The notes: generated by a model from the sequence alone, not told the origin. DNA of 44,463 bases from Gemmatimonadota bacterium (GCA_025362095.1 JANYIJ010000146.1:1-44463); one strand, 5' to 3'. Counted from the first letter of the stretch, positions 24,474-34,017 are shown. Translations and numbers: made by a program.

Positions 24474-26077
24474 TGTCGCGCGACTGGGCCGTCGCATGGA
24501 CCTCGCTCGGCCGCTTTCGCGTGGTGATCTGGGCCGCGATCACGCTCGTGATCGTCGCGTACCAACTCGGTCCGATGCTCAACGCGCGCTGGGAGCTGTT
24601 CGATGACGCCGAGACGCTCTCGTGGACGGCGCCGGGCTCGCGGCTATCGATAGCGGCGGCGCCGGAAGCGCTGCTCACGAAAACGGAGGTCGGAAAGTTC
24701 GGTGCGTTCCCGCGCTATCGCCCGGTGTACTACTCCGTGCGCGTTGGGGAGGCGGTCGCGTTCGGACCCGACGTTCGCGCGTGGCATTTGTGGCGCATGA
24801 CCATGTTCGGCGCTGTGATCCTGCTTTGCTTCGTGGCGTTCGAGCTCTGGCTGGGCCCATTCGTCGGCGGCGCGCTGACGATTTTCGTCGTGGCCAACTG
24901 GTACTGGCAGGACATCTGGCTGCATCTGGGACCGGCGGAGGGGATCGGCAGTGTGGGGTTGGCGCTGTTCACGCTCGGCGCCGCGCTGGCCGCGCGCGAC
25001 AAACCGCGCGAGTCAGCGTGGTTCGTAGCGATTGGCACGACGATCGCGGTTGGGTCGAAGGAAAGTTTTCTGCCGTTGCTGTTGCCGTGTCTCTTGCTGC
25101 TTGCTGGGGCGCGCAAGCGATCACCGCGCCCGCGTGAAGTGTTTGCGCTCGCTGCGCTGCCCGTGTTGATGTGCGCGCTGGTCACCACATCGACTGTGCT
25201 GTTCGCGCTGCATTCCGGCGCCGATGTGTATCTGCGACCGGTTGGCGCAGCGGGAAGAATCAGCTGGCTCTGGGGCTCATGGGGAATCGCGCTCATCGAA
25301 GTGCTCGCGCTCCCATCGGTGCTGGAGCGTGCAGGGTGGAAGCTGCTCGCGCCAGCGCTTCGCTCGGACGATGCGCGTAACAGCTGGCGCCGGGGCATCC
25401 GCGTTTATCGTGCTATTGTCTGGAGCGCGGCCGCGCTCGTGGCTTTTCAACTGTTCATCTACTCGCCGATCACGAGCTGGCCCACGTGGGCTGCGCGATA
25501 CGATGTGCCTGGGCGCCTCGCGAGCTCGGCGTTAATTGGCGCGTCGCTCGTGCTCACTGCGCAGTTTCTTACGCTGAGCAATCGCGGAGCATGGATACGC
25601 TGGGTCCGCGCTGCCGCTGTCGTGACGCTGCTGCTGATCGCGCGCCGGGAGTTTCCTTGGGCGCTTCGCGGCGCGGCGCTCCGGCAGGCGGACTTCTCGC
25701 ATCGTCTCGACGACCGTCTCAACGGCTTAGCCGCCGCGATGCGCAAGAATCCAGGCACGCCGTTGGTGGTGCGATGGAACTCTGGCGCGGAGATCGAAGC
25801 GTTTGGCGCGACGCTCCAGCTGCTGCGCCAGCGCGGAATCGACGGGCCTTTCTATCTCGTTCCCACGGCTGCGGCCTCCGTGTCGGACTCGCTCGCGTTC
25901 GCGCAGTGGGGCGCGCAGATGCGGGAGATGTCTGCGACGGGCGCGACGTGGTACGGTGCGACGATCCGTCCATGGCGCGAGCTCGGCAATCGGCTCGCTG
26001 GCGCTCGGACCGAGATAGAAGTCCAGCTCACCGGCTACGATGTTCCCGCGTGGAGAGTCGTTCGCTCCGACCGATAG
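24473..26077 (+). CDS. polytopic membrane protein, GT-C glycosyltransferase-like
   Basis: A 534-residue membrane protein with roughly nine spans and a soluble C-terminal part. The first outer loop holds LFDDAETLSW, an acidic pair in the position expected of GT-C enzymes; a second loop has FPRYRPVYYSVRVGE. The start is GTG at 24473 and shares one base with the TAG stop of the glycosyltransferase (TAGTG), so coupling is tight. It resembles in layout the divergent protein at 21137-22708, though the two are not close copies. Likely role: transfer of a sugar from polyprenyl phosphate onto a surface glycan or lipid; inferred from topology and context. Confidence 0.65.
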   Translation: MSRDWAVAWTSLGRFRVVIWAAITLVIVAYQLGPMLNARWELFDDAETLSWTAPGSRLSIAAAPEALLTKTEVGKFGAFPRYRPVYYSVRVGEAVAFGPDVRAWHLWRMTMFGAVILLCFVAFELWLGPFVGGALTIFVVANWYWQDIWLHLGPAEGIGSVGLALFTLGAALAARDKPRESAWFVAIGTTIAVGSKESFLPLLLPCLLLLAGARKRSPRPREVFALAALPVLMCALVTTSTVLFALHSGADVYLRPVGAAGRISWLWGSWGIALIEVLALPSVLERAGWKLLAPALRSDDARNSWRRGIRVYRAIVWSAAALVAFQLFIYSPITSWPTWAARYDVPGRLASSALIGASLVLTAQFLTLSNRGAWIRWVRAAAVVTLLLIARREFPWALRGAALRQADFSHRLDDRLNGLAAAMRKNPGTPLVVRWNSGAEIEAFGATLQLLRQRGIDGPFYLVPTAAASVSDSLAFAQWGAQMREMSATGATWYGATIRPWRELGNRLAGARTEIEVQLTGYDVPAWRVVRSDR

Positions 26078-26122
26078 GCGCAAGGACTCGCGTCCCGTCG
26101 CGCGCGCCTGCATTCTTCGAGA

Positions 26123-27220
26123 ATGAAGCCAACCGCTGAAGGCGCTTCGCTCAATGGCGCGCACATCCTCGTGACCGGCGGGGCTGGCTTCGTGGGGTCG
26201 CATATCGCCCGCAGTCTGGCGGCGATTTCCGGCGCGCGCGTCACTGCGCTCGACAATCTTCATCGCCGCGGATCAGAACTGAAGCTCGACGCGCTGCGGG
26301 CCGCCGGCGTGAACTTCGTGCATGGCGACGTGCGCATGCCGGACGATCTCGCGCTCGACGACGGCCCGATTGATGTGATCGTCGATTGCGCGGCGGAGCC
26401 GTCGGTGTTCGCCGGCCGTTCCGGATCGCCGCGCTACGTGCTCGACTCGAATCTTGGCGGCACGCTCAACTGTCTCGAGATCGCGCGTCAAAGAAAGTCG
26501 CGCGTGGTGTTTCTCTCGACGAGCCGCGTGTATCCGATCGCGGCGATCAATTCGCTGACCGTCGATGAAACCGAAACGCGGTTCGTGCTGCGCGATTCGC
26601 AATCGCTTCCGGGCGCGAGCGCAGCAGGAATTGCGGAATCGTTTCCGCTTGCGGGCGCGCGCACGCTCTACGGCGCGACGAAGCTCGCGTCGGAAATGCT
26701 GATAGAGGAGTACCTGGCCGCGTATGCGCTGGAGGCGACCGTGCTGCGGCTCGGAGTCATCTCAGGTCCGGGACAGATGGGCAAAGCGGAACAAGGCGTC
26801 TTCTGCCACTGGATGGCGCGGCACGTGTTCGGCGGCGACCTCGCATATCACGGCTGGGGCGGGCACGGCAAACAGGTGCGCGATGTGGTGCACATCGACG
26901 ACGTCGTCGCGCTCGTGCGTTCGACGCTCGGCGCGTGGAGCGCGGTGCGCGGGCGCACCTTCAACGCCGGCGGCGGTGCGAAGAACAGCCTTTCGCTTCG
27001 CGAGACCACTGCGCTCTGCGCGGAGATCACCGGAAAATCATTGAACACCGGCTCGGTTGAGAAAACTGACTTGAGCGATGTGCGCACATACGTGAGCGAT
27101 CATTCGGCGATCACTGCCGCAACGGGATGGAGGCCGCTCAAGAATCCGCGACTCGTGCTCGGGGATTTGTTCGAGTGGCTGCGTGGCGACACCGAGCGGC
27201 TTCGTCCCTACTTCACATGA
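26123..27220 (+). CDS. NAD-dependent epimerase/dehydratase (CDP-paratose 2-epimerase-like)
   Basis: Extended short-chain dehydrogenase acting on an NDP-sugar, 365 residues. The NAD-binding motif is [11 protein letters not shown] (17-27); the substrate-side motif STSRVYP and the catalytic YGATK (Tyr183-Lys187) are intact. [13 protein letters not shown] and FNAGGG are the usual late motifs of UDP-glucose 4-epimerase/CDP-paratose 2-epimerase relatives. The 45 bases before its start hold no clear promoter. It pairs with a second, related epimerase directly downstream, which suggests two steps or a heteromer on one sugar nucleotide. Confidence 0.88.
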   Translation: MKPTAEGASLNGAHILVTGGAGFVGSHIARSLAAISGARVTALDNLHRRGSELKLDALRAAGVNFVHGDVRMPDDLALDDGPIDVIVDCAAEPSVFAGRSGSPRYVLDSNLGGTLNCLEIARQRKSRVVFLSTSRVYPIAAINSLTVDETETRFVLRDSQSLPGASAAGIAESFPLAGARTLYGATKLASEMLIEEYLAAYALEATVLRLGVISGPGQMGKAEQGVFCHWMARHVFGGDLAYHGWGGHGKQVRDVVHIDDVVALVRSTLGAWSAVRGRTFNAGGGAKNSLSLRETTALCAEITGKSLNTGSVEKTDLSDVRTYVSDHSAITAATGWRPLKNPRLVLGDLFEWLRGDTERLRPYFT

Positions 27221-27233
27221 CGGAGCGCGCGGC

Positions 27234-28307
27234 GTGAGCGTCGTGGTGGTGACGGGATCGTGCGGACTCGTGGGCGCCGAAGCCGTGGCGTGGTATTCGC
27301 AGCGGGGATTCGACGTGGTCGGCATCGAAAATGACATGCGCCGCGCGTTTTTCGGTGATGGCGCATCGACGGCGTGGATGCGACCCGTGCTCGAGAAGGC
27401 GCATCCGCGCTACCGGCATCACGATCTGGACATTCGCGATCGCGCGGCAGTGGAGTCGCTGTTCGCGCGCCATGGCAGGGACATCGCGCTCGTGGTGCAT
27501 GCTGCCGCGCAGCCGTCGCACGACTGGGCCGCCCGCGATCCGCACACGGATTTCAGCGTGAACGCGACCGGAACGCTTACGGTGCTCGAAGCGACGCGAA
27601 TCTCGGCGCCCGACGCGGTGTTCATTTTCACGTCGACGAACAAAGTCTATGGCGACCGCCCGAACGAACTGCCGCTGCGCGAACTCGAAACGCGCTGGGA
27701 AGTCGAGGAGTCGCATCCCGCGTTCGCCGGCATCGACGAGCACATGAGCATCGACGCGACGACGCACTCGCTGTTCGGCGCGTCGAAGGTCGCGGCGGAT
27801 GTGCTCGTACAGGAATACGGCCGCTATTTTGGGATGAAGACCGGCTGCTTTCGCGGCGGCTGTCTGACGGGTCCAGGACACTCAGGCACTCAGCTGCACG
27901 GATTTCTGGCATATCTCGCGCAGTGCGCCGTGAAGGGCACGCCATACACGGTGTTCGGATACAAAGGCAAGCAGGTGCGCGACAACATCCACAGCCACGA
28001 TCTCTTGGCGGCGTTCGACGCGTTCTTCGCAGCGCCGCGAGCGGGCGAGGTCTATAACATCGGCGGCGGCCGCGCGAGTCACTGTTCGATGCGCGAAGCG
28101 ATTGCGCTGTGCGAGAAAATGACTGGTCGGCCGTTCAGCGCGACGTACACGGATGACAACCGTGTGGGCGACCACATCTGGTATGTGAGCGATCTTCGAA
28201 AATTCTCCGCCCACTATCCGGGCTGGAATATCACGCGCGACGTGCCGGCGATCCTGCGCGAGATTATCGGCGAGAACAGCGACCGCTGGGGTCAGCAGGC
28301 GACGTGA
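27234..28307 (+). CDS. CDP-paratose 2-epimerase-like protein with FxxxK in place of YxxxK
   Basis: A 357-residue extended SDR closely matching the CDP-paratose/CDP-tyvelose epimerase-like group: [68 protein letters not shown] and YNIGGG. The NAD motif is [10 protein letters not shown]. At the catalytic site the sequence is LFGASK, giving Phe181-x3-Lys185 where SDR enzymes have Tyr. The GTG at 27234 is chosen because a GGAG box lies eight bases upstream and the domain begins right after it. Either the enzyme uses another acid/base or this subunit needs its neighbour; both are inference. Confidence 0.9.
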   Translation: MSVVVVTGSCGLVGAEAVAWYSQRGFDVVGIENDMRRAFFGDGASTAWMRPVLEKAHPRYRHHDLDIRDRAAVESLFARHGRDIALVVHAAAQPSHDWAARDPHTDFSVNATGTLTVLEATRISAPDAVFIFTSTNKVYGDRPNELPLRELETRWEVEESHPAFAGIDEHMSIDATTHSLFGASKVAADVLVQEYGRYFGMKTGCFRGGCLTGPGHSGTQLHGFLAYLAQCAVKGTPYTVFGYKGKQVRDNIHSHDLLAAFDAFFAAPRAGEVYNIGGGRASHCSMREAIALCEKMTGRPFSATYTDDNRVGDHIWYVSDLRKFSAHYPGWNITRDVPAILREIIGENSDRWGQQAT

Positions 28308-29044
28308 AGCTTTCCGTTGTCATCCCTGCGCATAACGAAGGCGCCAGCGTCGCCACAACCGTGCTGTCGCTTCACGGCGCGCTGAAAGGTGCCGGTGTGC
28401 CGCACGAGCTGCTGGTGATTGCCGATCACTGCACCGACGATACCGAGAACGTGCTGCAGGGACTGCACGCGGAGATCCCCACGCTGCGCGTCGTGACGAA
28501 CACCGGCCCCGCGGGCTACGGCTTCGCGGTGCGCACGGGACTCGACACGTATGCGGGAGACGCGGTGGTCATCGTGATGGCGGACTCGAGCGACGATCCG
28601 CGCGACGTGGTCACCTACTATGAGAAACTGCTCGAAGGATTCGACTGCGTGTTTGGTTCACGCTTCGTCGCCGGCGCGACGGTGCGGAACTATCCGACGT
28701 CGAAGCTCATCCTGAACCGCATCGCCAATCGCATCATCTCGATGGTGTTCCGCCTCCACTACGACGACGTCACCAACGCGTTCAAGTGTTTTCGCCGTGA
28801 AGCCATCGACGGCGTGCGGCCGCTGCTGGCGTCGCACTTCAACCTCACCGTGGAGCTGCCCCTCAAGGCGATCGTGCGCGGCTACTCGTGGACCGTCGTT
28901 CCCACGAACTGGTACGGCCGCGAATCGGGCGAGACGAAATTCGGTATTCAGGAAATGGGGAGCCGCTACGTGTTCATCGTTCTCTACGTGCTGATCGAAA
29001 AGTATTTTTCGAAAGGCGACTACAAACGCCCGGCGCCGACATGA
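28304..29044 (+). CDS. GT2 glycosyltransferase (DPM-like, no C-terminal membrane spans)
   Basis: A 246-residue family 2 glycosyltransferase. Motifs: [29 protein letters not shown] and [15 protein letters not shown], the last in the place of the DxD region. [10 protein letters not shown] and [14 protein letters not shown] are typical of dolichyl/polyprenyl-phosphate mannosyltransferase relatives. Unlike the enzyme at 23514 it lacks the two C-terminal membrane helices, so it is soluble or peripheral. The start is GTG at 28304, overlapping the epimerase stop as GTGA. The sugar is probably the product of the two epimerases. Confidence 0.9.
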   Translation: MKLSVVIPAHNEGASVATTVLSLHGALKGAGVPHELLVIADHCTDDTENVLQGLHAEIPTLRVVTNTGPAGYGFAVRTGLDTYAGDAVVIVMADSSDDPRDVVTYYEKLLEGFDCVFGSRFVAGATVRNYPTSKLILNRIANRIISMVFRLHYDDVTNAFKCFRREAIDGVRPLLASHFNLTVELPLKAIVRGYSWTVVPTNWYGRESGETKFGIQEMGSRYVFIVLYVLIEKYFSKGDYKRPAPT

Positions 29045-29697
29045 CCGATCCCGTTAAGGAAATTTACCGGGCGCGTTTCCCCGAGCGCGATGCCGAACGG
29101 CGTCGCGCGGTCTGGCGCGTGCTGTGTGCGAGCGTGTTCCAGCGATACGTGAAGCCGGCCGATACGGTGCTCGATCTCGCCGCAGGCTTCTGTCAGTTCA
29201 TCAACACGATCAAGTGCGCGCATAAAATGGCGGTGGATCTCAACGAGGACGTACGCGCGCACGCGGCCCCGGGCGTTGAGGTGGTGATTGCGCCGAGCAC
29301 CGCGATGACCGCCGTGCAAAGCGCATCCATCGATGTGGTGTTCGTCAGCAACTTCTTCGAGCATCTGCCGTCCACCGAGGCGCTGCTCGGCACCCTCGCC
29401 GAGATCAAACGAGTCCTGCGTCCCGGAGGTCGACTGCTCGTGCTGCAGCCGAACATCCGGCTCGTTGGCGGCGCGTACTGGGATTTTGTCGACCACCATC
29501 TCGCGCTCACGGAGAAAACGCTCGCGGAAGCGTTCGCGCTCTCGGGGCTGACTCTCCGTGAGACCCGCACTCGGTTCCTGCCGTACACGATGGTCGGCAA
29601 GATGCCTGCGCACCCGCTGCTGGTCTGGCTCTATCTCCGTGTGCCGCCTGCGCAGTGGCTCATGGGTAAACAGAGTTTTTTCGTGGCGGAGAAGTAG
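29041..29697 (+). CDS. class I SAM-dependent methyltransferase
   Basis: A 218-residue methyltransferase, last gene of the glycan operon. The SAM site is TVLDLAAGFCQFINTI with MAVDLNEDV as the second strand; FVSNFFEHLPSTEALLGTLAEIKRVLRPGGRLLVLQP is the usual Methyltransf_11-type core. The ATG at 29041 overlaps the glycosyltransferase stop by ATGA. It is unrelated in detail to the first methyltransferase at 22777. It may cap or decorate the sugar made by this operon; the target is unknown. Confidence 0.88.
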   Translation: MTDPVKEIYRARFPERDAERRRAVWRVLCASVFQRYVKPADTVLDLAAGFCQFINTIKCAHKMAVDLNEDVRAHAAPGVEVVIAPSTAMTAVQSASIDVVFVSNFFEHLPSTEALLGTLAEIKRVLRPGGRLLVLQPNIRLVGGAYWDFVDHHLALTEKTLAEAFALSGLTLRETRTRFLPYTMVGKMPAHPLLVWLYLRVPPAQWLMGKQSFFVAEK

Positions 29698-29715
29698 GGG
29701 GTGCGCCGGCCGCCG

Positions 29716-30513
29716 TTAGTTCAACGCGCGCGTTGCCCTGACTGATCCCACGTAGTTGCGCCGCGAGTAGTCATAGTTGGTGACGAGACTCCACTTGTCC
29801 TCGCCGCCGAACACCGACTTCGCGATCTCACGATCGTCGTGTCCGCGGCCGATGAGCGCGTCGATCCGCCCGACAGTCTCTTCGGTCCAGTCGGCCTTCG
29901 CGGTCAGTTGCGCGACCGGATCCGGCACGAATCCGCGGTGTCCGTCGAAATATCGTTTGGGCTTCAGCGCAATTATTTTCCGGATTGATGTGATCTGCGC
30001 GCGCACATCTTCGCGCGGCCACGGATGGGTGACGCGAACCTTCACGCCGAGAAACAGGTCGGCGCCGAACACCGTCTCACGCTCGGCGTCCCACACGACG
30101 TGATGCTCGCTCGAGTGTCCGGGCGTGCGAATCATCTCGAGGGAACTGTGCGCGAACGGAGTGACGGGGGAGACCAGCGGAGGCTGCGAGCCCCAGCAGC
30201 ACCGCCGGTACCAGAAGATCCGCTCGGGAGCGCGCACTTTCTCGAGCGTCGCAGGCGAGATCCACAACGGCACTCCGCGGGCCGCGAGGCACTCGACGTT
30301 GCCCGCGTGATCCTCGTGGTAGTGCGTGACGATCGCGCCATCGACGCGGTTGGCGTCGATCCATCTGGCAAGCTCGCCGCGCACATCGTGGAATGCCGTA
30401 TCGACCAGCGCACCGCGAACGGAGTACGCGCTGACGGTCAGCCCCATCGCGCGGCTCCACCCCGTGGAGAACTGAAGCCGGATGACATCGTCATGACGTT
30501 CTACGCGCAGCAT
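29716..30513 (-). CDS. MBL-fold metallo-hydrolase
   Basis: A 265-residue metallo-beta-lactamase-fold protein. The metal motif H-x-H-x-D-H is intact in THYHEDHAG; later ligands are in RTPGHSSEHHVV (His) and VFGADLFLG (Asp), with FDGHRGFV providing the last His. A C-terminal helical extension (from about residue 205) resembles the small domain found in several MBL hydrolases. It converges on the methyltransferase gene (18 bases between stops) and is divergent from greA. The family includes thioesterases, lactonases and nucleases; none can be chosen here. Confidence 0.87.
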   Translation of the reverse strand: MLRVERHDDVIRLQFSTGWSRAMGLTVSAYSVRGALVDTAFHDVRGELARWIDANRVDGAIVTHYHEDHAGNVECLAARGVPLWISPATLEKVRAPERIFWYRRCCWGSQPPLVSPVTPFAHSSLEMIRTPGHSSEHHVVWDAERETVFGADLFLGVKVRVTHPWPREDVRAQITSIRKIIALKPKRYFDGHRGFVPDPVAQLTAKADWTEETVGRIDALIGRGHDDREIAKSVFGGEDKWSLVTNYDYSRRNYVGSVRATRALN

Positions 30514-30584
30514 GCCGAACGATAATCACGAGACGACCGTCGATTGCACCGCGCCGTCGCGTGTGATAGTCTTGATGGAGCAGC

Positions 30585-30617
30585 AGCGCCCGGCCATGCA
30601 GAACGCGGTCGGGCGCT
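30585..30617 (+). promoter_or_regulatory. strong hairpin in the greA 5' leader
   Basis: AGCGCCCGGCC (30585-30595) pairs with GGTCGGGCGCT (30607-30617), 11 pairs including one G-U, around an 11-base loop. The A/T-rich ATTTTATT follows at 30621-30628, 30 bases before the greA ATG at 30658. Both neighbouring genes point away from this gap, so the hairpin cannot be an ordinary terminator of an upstream gene; it lies in the leader of greA. A weak promoter-like TTGCAC at 30544-30549 precedes it. Confidence 0.5.
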
Positions 30618-30657
30618 CGCATTTTATTGTCGCACCTGTCCTCTTCCTGCCCGCACG

Positions 30658-31143
30658 ATGATCGAAGCCCTCAAAATCAAGCTCGGCGACGAAGTCGAAA
30701 AACTTCGCATCGAGCTCAATGTCACGCTGCCCGCGGAAATCGCGCGCGCCGTGGAGATGGGCGACCTGCGCGAAAACTCGGAGTACAAAGCCGCGCTCGA
30801 GCGCCAGCGCCTCGTGCAGGCGCGCCTCGGCCAGCTCACGATGCGCCTGAGCAAACTCTCGCAAATCGACATCACCCAGATTCCAACCGACCGTGTCGGG
30901 CTCGGCTCGAGGATCACGGTTCAGGATCAGGATTCGAAAAAGAAGGAGACGTACCATCTGATCTTCGGCGACTCCGTCGAGTTCGACGAAGGGCAGGTGA
31001 CGATGTCATCGCCGATCGGCCGCGTGATGCTCAATAAGCAGAAGGGCGATCTGGTTGTGCTCAAGCTTCCGACGAGCATTCGAAAGCTGCTGATCGTGGA
31101 GATTGTCACGATCCACGAGGCGAAGCCGGAAGAGATCGCCTAA
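30658..31143 (+). CDS. greA: transcription elongation factor GreA
   Basis: GreA-family factor, 161 residues, that rescues stalled RNA polymerase by stimulating cleavage of the nascent RNA. The N-terminal coiled coil carries the acidic tip GDLRENSEY (Asp36 and Glu39 as the catalytic pair), and the C-terminal domain has YHLIFGDSVEFDEGQVTMSSPIGRVMLNKQKGD, typical of the FKBP-like fold. The frame is open upstream to 30544, but the ATG at 30658 (MIEALKIKLG) matches the usual GreA length; the extra 38 codons cross the leader hairpin and look non-coding. Its stop overlaps that of the convergent glpD. Confidence 0.92.
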   Translation: MIEALKIKLGDEVEKLRIELNVTLPAEIARAVEMGDLRENSEYKAALERQRLVQARLGQLTMRLSKLSQIDITQIPTDRVGLGSRITVQDQDSKKKETYHLIFGDSVEFDEGQVTMSSPIGRVMLNKQKGDLVVLKLPTSIRKLLIVEIVTIHEAKPEEIA

Positions 31144-32693
31144 GCGCGCGGTTCTGCTGCGTCGATCGTGAACAGGCGCTTCACTTCGGCGGTGTACTCG
31201 TCAATCGCCCGCGCTGCATCCATCGCACTCCAATCAAGGCGGCGAGCGAGCTGCTCGGCCACCCGCGGCGCAACAGAGATTCCGTGATCTCGTGTTTCGA
31301 ACGCGAGGTGCGTGCGGCGCACCAGCACATCGGCGATCGTGCACGCAAACTCGTGGTCTGCGGCATCGGCGACGTCGTCCGTCGTGTACGGGAGTCCCTG
31401 CACGAGCGCTTCGCCGCGAGCGAAGCCCGCGACAGGACGCACGATGTCTCCCGGGAGAAGACGTGTCGCGGTTTCCGACGGCGTGCGCGCCTGGCCGAGA
31501 TAGCGCTGCACGCGATCGACCACTTCCTCCGACATCGAGCGAAACGTGGTGAGCTTGCCGCCCGTCACGGCGATCACCCCGCGCGGCCCCACTGAGATCT
31601 TGTGCTCGCGGCTCGCGCCCGCGGGATCTCCGGCATTGCCGCCGGCGATCAGCGGGCGAATGCCGGCCCATGCGCACACCACGTCCTCAGAGGTGAGTTT
31701 CGCCTCGGGGAAATACGCGTTCGCCGCGTCGAGGAGGTACTGCACGTCGGCGCGGGTCGCGCGCACCTGATCGGGACGCTCCTCTGTATGGGTGTCCGTG
31801 GTGCCGATGATCGTGTGCGTGCCGCCGGGGAGTACGAACATCACGCGCTGATCTGCGTGCGCGAGCATCGTTACCGCCGCGTGATTGCCTATGCGTTCCA
31901 CAGGCACGGCGACATGCACGCCCTTGGTGCCCAGCACCGCGGGACGTGACGACGGGCTTTCGATCCTGCTGACCGCGTCGGTCCACGGACCGGTGGCGTT
32001 CACCACTGCTCGCGCGCGCAGTTCGACTGTTTGCTGCGTGAACCGGTCGCGAATCGTGGCGCCGCTTACCCGGCCGCGCTCGAACGTCAGCGACGTAACT
32101 TCGGCGTGGTTGAGCGCGGCTGCGCCCGCCTCGACGGCGTCGATCACGTTCGCGATTGTGAGACGCGCGTCGTTCGTTGCCGCGTCAAAGTACGTCGCGC
32201 CGCCTTTCAGGCCGTCGCGTTTCAGCATCGGCTCTTCGGCCAGCACCTGCGGCGCACTCAGCGAGCGGTGCCGCGCGACGTTTCGAAATGCGGCGAGCAG
32301 ATCGTAGAGCCACAACCCGGCGTTGAGTTTCCAGCGCGGGATCCTCGCGCCACGGTACACGGGCCAGGTGAACTGCAGCGGTTTGACCAGATGAGGCGCG
32401 GTCATGAGCAGGATCCGGCGCTCGCGGCTCGACTCGAACACGAGATGAAAGAACCCGTGTTCCAGATAACGCACGCCGCCGTGAACGAGTCGCGAAGAGC
32501 GGCTCGACGTGCCGCTCGCGAAATCGTCCCGCTCGATCAGCGCGACGGAAAGTCCCCGTAGCGCCGCGTCTCGCGCGATGCCCGCGCCGTTGATGCCGCC
32601 GCCGACGATCAGCACGTCAAACTGGTCGCGCGCGAGCCGCTCGCGCGTGCGGTCTCTCCACGAAATAGCGGGTCCGGCGGGGGGATTTCCCAT
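31140..32693 (-). CDS. glpD: aerobic glycerol-3-phosphate dehydrogenase
   Basis: Membrane-associated FAD enzyme, 517 residues, that oxidises glycerol 3-phosphate to dihydroxyacetone phosphate and feeds electrons to quinones. FAD site: VLIVGGGINGAGIARDAALRG; followed by ERDDFASGTSSRSSRLVHGGVRYLE, a hallmark of GlpD/GlpA. Later ATGPWTDAV and GVIAVTGGKLTTFRSMSEE are also characteristic, and the C-terminal domain around 400-515 is the DAO_C cap. The frame runs on to 33026 opposite the thiolase gene; the ATG at 32693 (MGNPPAGPA) is the likely start, leaving 31 bases to the divergent fadI start. Confidence 0.94.
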   Translation of the reverse strand: MGNPPAGPAISWRDRTRERLARDQFDVLIVGGGINGAGIARDAALRGLSVALIERDDFASGTSSRSSRLVHGGVRYLEHGFFHLVFESSRERRILLMTAPHLVKPLQFTWPVYRGARIPRWKLNAGLWLYDLLAAFRNVARHRSLSAPQVLAEEPMLKRDGLKGGATYFDAATNDARLTIANVIDAVEAGAAALNHAEVTSLTFERGRVSGATIRDRFTQQTVELRARAVVNATGPWTDAVSRIESPSSRPAVLGTKGVHVAVPVERIGNHAAVTMLAHADQRVMFVLPGGTHTIIGTTDTHTEERPDQVRATRADVQYLLDAANAYFPEAKLTSEDVVCAWAGIRPLIAGGNAGDPAGASREHKISVGPRGVIAVTGGKLTTFRSMSEEVVDRVQRYLGQARTPSETATRLLPGDIVRPVAGFARGEALVQGLPYTTDDVADAADHEFACTIADVLVRRTHLAFETRDHGISVAPRVAEQLARRLDWSAMDAARAIDEYTAEVKRLFTIDAAEPRA

Positions 32694-32724
32694 CGACGAA
32701 CAACATAGCCTAGCTTTCACAGAT

Positions 32725-34017
32725 ATGGTTATTCCCGCGAACCGACGCGTCGCCATCATAGCCGGAGTCCGCACGCCATTCGCCAAGGCGGGATCCGAGC
32801 TGCGGCATCTGAACGCGATCGAACTCGGAAAACTCGCGGTGGGCGAGCTGGTGCACAGGTCGGGCGTCGATCCAGCCACGGTGGACCTGCTCGTGTTCGG
32901 AACTGTTGTGGCCAGCGTGCTCGCGCCGAACATCGCGCGTGAGATCGCGCTGATGCCGCTCTTCCCGAAAAATCTCCAGGCATGGAGCGTGAGCCGGGCC
33001 TGCGCATCGGCGAACCAGGCGATCACCGACGCCGCCGATCAGATCATGCTCGGACAGGCCGACGTCGCGATCGCCGGCGGATCGGAATCGCTCTCGAACG
33101 TGCCGATCCTGCATTCCCGCGGCATGAGCGACGCGCTCGTCGCCGCGAGCAAGGCGAAATCGCTGGGCCAGCGCCTCGGCGCGCTCTCGAAGATCCGCCC
33201 CCGCGATTTCATTCCGATCACGCCCGCGATCGCCGAGCCGACCACAGGCGAATCGATGGGCCAGTCGGGCGACAAAATGGCCAAGCTGAATCACATCGCG
33301 CGGGCCGCGCAGGACGAACTCGCGCTCGCCTCGCACGTGAACGCCGCGGCTGGCACGAAAGATGGACGGCTCACCGCCGAAATAGTCCCGGTGTACGTGC
33401 CGCCGAAATACGAAAAGACCCTCACGGCCGACAACGGCATACGCAGCGACACGAGCATCGAGCAGCTCGCCAAGCTCAAGCCCGTGTTCGATAGAAAGTA
33501 CGGAACGGTCACCGCCGGCAACGCGTCGCCGCTCACGGACGGCGGCGCGGCCGTTCTCCTCATGAGCGAAGACCGCGCCAAAGCGCTCGGCTTCAAACCG
33601 ATTGCGTATATCAAGAGTTACGCGTACGCGGCGATCGATCCCGGCGAGCAACTGCTGCAGGCTCCGGTATTCGCCGCGCCGATGGCGCTCAAGCGCGCCG
33701 GTCTCACGCTCAAGGACATCGATCTGGTCGAGATGCACGAGGCGTTCGCCGCGCAGGTGCTCTCGAATCTGCAAGGCTTCGAGTCGCAGTATTGGGCCGA
33801 TCGCGCGGGATTTCCGAATCCCGTGGGCATCGTCGATCGCTCTCGGCTCAACGTGATGGGCGGCTCGATCTCCATCGGCCATCCGTTTGGCGCGACCGGC
33901 GCGCGCATCACGACGACGCTCGTGAACGAACTCGCGCGCCGCAACGGGCAGTTTGGCCTGATGACGGTCTGCGCGGCAGGCGGTCTGGGCTTCGCGATGG
34001 TCGTGGAGCGCACATGA
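32725..34017 (+). CDS. fadI: acetyl-CoA acyltransferase (thiolase), FadI type
   Basis: Thiolase of fatty-acid beta-oxidation, 430 residues: cleaves 3-ketoacyl-CoA to acetyl-CoA and a shortened acyl-CoA. The nucleophile is Cys93 in SVSRACASANQAI; later GHPFGATGAR carries the catalytic His and CAAGGLGFAMVVER the second Cys. MHEAFAAQVL is also a thiolase signature. The ATG at 32725 is chosen over an open frame reaching 32509, which lies opposite glpD. The next gene, fadJ, overlaps by ATGA, so the two probably form the two chains of a trifunctional complex. Confidence 0.94.
   Translation: MVIPANRRVAIIAGVRTPFAKAGSELRHLNAIELGKLAVGELVHRSGVDPATVDLLVFGTVVASVLAPNIAREIALMPLFPKNLQAWSVSRACASANQAITDAADQIMLGQADVAIAGGSESLSNVPILHSRGMSDALVAASKAKSLGQRLGALSKIRPRDFIPITPAIAEPTTGESMGQSGDKMAKLNHIARAAQDELALASHVNAAAGTKDGRLTAEIVPVYVPPKYEKTLTADNGIRSDTSIEQLAKLKPVFDRKYGTVTAGNASPLTDGGAAVLLMSEDRAKALGFKPIAYIKSYAYAAIDPGEQLLQAPVFAAPMALKRAGLTLKDIDLVEMHEAFAAQVLSNLQGFESQYWADRAGFPNPVGIVDRSRLNVMGGSISIGHPFGATGARITTTLVNELARRNGQFGLMTVCAAGGLGFAMVVERT

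Noticed and set aside
26077-26120. Possible hairpin between the GT-C-like gene and the first epimerase
   Set aside because: Only short stems (GGAC/GTCC and GGCGC/GCGCC) with a large uneven internal loop and no T-run; too weak to call a terminator.
21137-29697. Glycan locus as a recently acquired island
   Set aside because: Base composition and codon style look like the rest of the window, and there are no integrase, tRNA or transposon remnants at its edges.
32694-33026. Upstream extension of glpD
   Set aside because: It runs antisense to the start of fadI, lacks any family pattern, and would exceed the normal GlpD length.
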